From NCBI GenBank assembly GCA_017962285.1, contig JAGCVR010000142.1, positions 1-7,688 of the forward strand: 7,688 nucleotides of DNA, written 5' to 3'. Below the pieces are notes generated by a model. That model ran no database searches, was not told the origin of the DNA, and worked only from the letters and a program-made list of their open reading frames with translations. The position numbers and the translations under genes were made by a program. Positions 6,087 to 7,688 of this stretch are shown here, piece by piece. How positions within the stretch are numbered: the stretch's first letter is position 1; every line of letters starts with the position of its first letter. This DNA comes from Muribaculaceae bacterium. GTDB lineage: Bacteria > Bacteroidota > Bacteroidia > Bacteroidales > Muribaculaceae.

Positions 6087-6172
6087 GGAGAGGACAAGAT
6101 TCGAACTTGCGGTAGAGTTACCCCTACGGCAGTTTAGCAAACTGCTGGTTTCAGCCACTCACCCACCTCTCC
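6083..6172 (-). tRNA. tRNA-Ser(GCU), reads AGC/AGU
   Basis: Reading the minus strand, the acceptor stem pairs 6166-6172 with 6087-6093 (GGAGAGG/CCTCTCC). The anticodon stem pairs 6141-6145 with 6129-6133 around loop TTGCTAA, with anticodon GCT at 6136-6138. A long variable arm with a stem (6124-6127 with 6112-6115) is typical of class II tRNA-Ser. The T-stem (6106-6110 with 6094-6098) encloses TTCGAAT. The discriminator is G (6086) and CCA is encoded (6083-6085). Its promoter lies at 6236-6266. The tRNA 3' end coincides with the start of the structured element, and its last 16 acceptor/T-arm bases recur at 1857. Confidence 0.95.
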
Positions 6173-6235
6173 AGTGCTCTGTGCTGAATACGCATCCGTG
6201 CTAATAGGAAGCGTGCTTGTTTCACTAAGCGTGTG

Positions 6236-6266
6236 CAAAGTTAGTAAAAAAGTTTTATCCTGCAAA
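6236..6266 (-). promoter_or_regulatory. Promoter of tRNA-Ser
   Basis: On the minus strand, TTTG (6263-6266) and TAACTTTG (6236-6243) are separated by 19 bases, an exact match to the Bacteroidota TTTG-N19/21-TAnnTTTG consensus. Transcription would start near 6229, giving a leader of roughly 55 bases before the tRNA. The leader contains AAGCGTG twice (6209-6215 and 6227-6233, plus-strand reading), of unknown meaning. Confidence 0.85.
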
Positions 6267-6303
6267 CGGGTTGGGAAAAGTTTTTTGATTTTTGGGCGCA
6301 TTT

Positions 6304-6335
6304 TTTGGAAAATTGCATTAGTGAGTATAATTTTG
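6304..6335 (+). promoter_or_regulatory. Promoter of the beta-helix gene
   Basis: TTTG (6304-6307), a 20-base spacer and TAATTTTG (6328-6335) match the Bacteroidota consensus exactly. The start site would be near 6341, about 20 bases before the ATG at 6362. It is divergent from the tRNA-Ser promoter; the two -33 boxes are about 37 bases apart. Confidence 0.8.
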
Positions 6336-6361
6336 AGAAAAGTTTCCTAACGTTTGATGAA

Positions 6362-7688
6362 ATGAGACGATATCTGACAATAGCCGTGTGTGTGCTGCTT
6401 GTGGCACTGTGCTCGACCGCCGAGACAAGAGTGATTGACGTTAAGCCCATGGGGAAAGCTTCCGCTACGAACTACCTGCGCGAACAGTTGCGTGGCATCA
6501 AGGGGACCGACAGCGTGAGAATCGTGTTCGGCAAGGGCGACTTCTACATGGACGGCAACGTGGACATCATCTGCAATGCCGAGGTGAGCGGCGCAGGGCG
6601 CAAGGCTACACGCATTTTCATCCAGAACAGCCCGAATCACACCGACGACTGCTTCCTGGGATTCAAGGCGAGACGCCCTGCCACCACCGCCGTGAGGCTC
6701 CACGACCTGAGCATGAAAACTGAACCGCACGACGGGCTTTGGTGGACTGAACCGGAGATGCGATATGCCGTGAAAATATGTTATGCACACAGTGTGACGG
6801 TGGAGCGCGTGGATATTGAGGTGGACAACGCCTATATAGGCAATCTTGACACTCGCGTGTGTTCCAACATTGTGGTGCGCGACTGTGTGCTGAAGAATTT
6901 CAACAACTGCCATGCGGGAGGCGGACTCTCGGTTCGCGGCGACACGCACAATGTACTTATCGAGAAGAACGATTTTTACAAGTACGGCAACGACGAAATG
7001 CTTTCGATTTTCGGCTACTTTGACGAAACTTACAGTTATAAGGTATCTTATCCCGACACTTGCTATAAGACCAATATCCGCGTGAACAAGAACAAGATCT
7101 TCGCCGGAGGTTACAAGGGCAAGAATCCCACCGACACCATAATTGACACTTATTTCACATTCCTCCTCTATAAGATTGGCGATGACCATGTGGTTAACAT
7201 TGCGGATGGCTTTGACTTTACCGACAACGAGTTTCACATCGACGTGCCCATGCACAACCTGATTACAGTCACTTTCGACAAGTACACGCACCATCGTGGG
7301 GTGCGCTTTTCCGGCAACAAGGTGACCTACACGAAAAATGCCGGTCAGGCCGACTCCTGGTACGATGATTTCTGCATCAGAGACACCTCCATTGGTAGCG
7401 ACTCCATTTACATTCACGACAACACTTTCGACGTGGCATGCGACTGGGAGAGTTCATGGGGCGACAACAACTACTCGCACCTGAGCATGAGCGGCGGCAA
7501 TGTGTCGTACTACAACAATACGTTCACCGACCGCGGCACCGTTCCGGCATTTTCCAACCGCGACTACACCGGATGCAACTTAGTTACTTTTCGCGAGGAG
7601 GGCGGCAATGTGATGCTGAGAAACAACACGGTTAAAGGCCTTTACCTGCTCGCCCGCCTGTCGGAAGCCAGCCAGGTTGCCCCCAGCC
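6362..7688 (+). CDS. Secreted parallel beta-helix protein, 3' end outside the window
   Basis: The frame starts at ATG 6362 and stays open for 442 codons to the window edge, so the gene is incomplete at its 3' end. Residues 1-20 are a signal peptide (MRRYL, a hydrophobic core, then CSTA with cleavage likely before ETR). The N-terminal part, with IVFGKGDFYMDGN (54-66) and SGAGRKATRIFI (76-87), is the usual entry to a pectate-lyase-like right-handed beta-helix. Repeating coil turns with an Asn before a hydrophobic residue follow at EKNDFYK (201-207), NKNKIFA (242-248), SGNKVTY (317-323), HDNTFDV (352-358), YNNTFTD (384-390) and RNNTVKG (420-426). Such proteins often bind or cleave polysaccharide outside the cell, but no specific catalytic set is evident and the rest is missing. 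A 356-codon minus-strand frame over it is antisense. Its own promoter lies at 6304-6335. Confidence 0.88.
   Translation, partial: MRRYLTIAVCVLLVALCSTAETRVIDVKPMGKASATNYLREQLRGIKGTDSVRIVFGKGDFYMDGNVDIICNAEVSGAGRKATRIFIQNSPNHTDDCFLGFKARRPATTAVRLHDLSMKTEPHDGLWWTEPEMRYAVKICYAHSVTVERVDIEVDNAYIGNLDTRVCSNIVVRDCVLKNFNNCHAGGGLSVRGDTHNVLIEKNDFYKYGNDEMLSIFGYFDETYSYKVSYPDTCYKTNIRVNKNKIFAGGYKGKNPTDTIIDTYFTFLLYKIGDDHVVNIADGFDFTDNEFHIDVPMHNLITVTFDKYTHHRGVRFSGNKVTYTKNAGQADSWYDDFCIRDTSIGSDSIYIHDNTFDVACDWESSWGDNNYSHLSMSGGNVSYYNNTFTDRGTVPAFSNRDYTGCNLVTFREEGGNVMLRNNTVKGLYLLARLSEASQVAPS

Noticed and set aside
6347..7417. A 356-codon open frame on the minus strand
   Set aside because: Its translation is Val/His-rich and lacks any domain-like pattern. 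The plus strand carries a signal peptide, a consensus promoter and regular beta-helix turns over the same bases.

Overview
The window looks like a piece of a Bacteroidales chromosome (Bacteroidota), most likely a Muribaculaceae- or Prevotella-like gut bacterium. This rests on three things: promoters of the TTTG-N19/20-TAnnTTTG type, starts with A-rich leaders and no Shine-Dalgarno, and the protein families present. The genus is inference.

Layout. (1) Positions 1-1764 hold the 3' part of a large acidic protein of unknown function whose C-terminus resembles a Bacteroidales sorting tail. A strong hairpin terminator follows at 1780-1816. (2) Positions 1857-1996 are a repeat-rich leader with a promoter. 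It drives a secreted C69-family dipeptidase (2010-3671) whose catalytic Cys is exposed by signal-peptide removal. (3) After an AT-rich gap comes a tight three-gene run: an unknown 157-aa protein, an AT-rich PD-(D/E)XK nuclease-like protein and a calcineurin-like metallophosphoesterase (3980-5744). (4) Positions 5757-6086 are non-coding and highly structured. They hold two copies of a covarying palindrome and two copies (one truncated, one complete) of an element that folds into a closed stem with three hairpins. (5) A minus-strand tRNA-Ser(GCU) with an encoded CCA (6083-6172) ends exactly where the complete structured element begins. (6) A divergent promoter drives a secreted parallel beta-helix protein that runs off the right end (6362-7688).

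The most unusual part is the tRNA-Ser/repeat complex. The last 16 bp of the tRNA acceptor/T-arm (6087-6102) recur exactly and in the same orientation at 1857-1872, fused to the palindrome, which recurs at 5765 and 5905. In the complete element all three single mismatches are A/C on the plus strand. They become G/U wobbles on the minus strand, the strand that would be read through from the tRNA. This suggests a structured RNA or a small mobile repeat tied to tRNA-Ser. The 4.2 kb between the two tRNA-end copies has the geometry of a tRNA-targeted insertion, but no integrase is visible.

The dipeptidase and beta-helix protein fit an extracellular peptide/glycan lifestyle. The nuclease-like/phosphoesterase pair looks like accessory DNA, possibly defence-related; that is inference from domains and base composition only.
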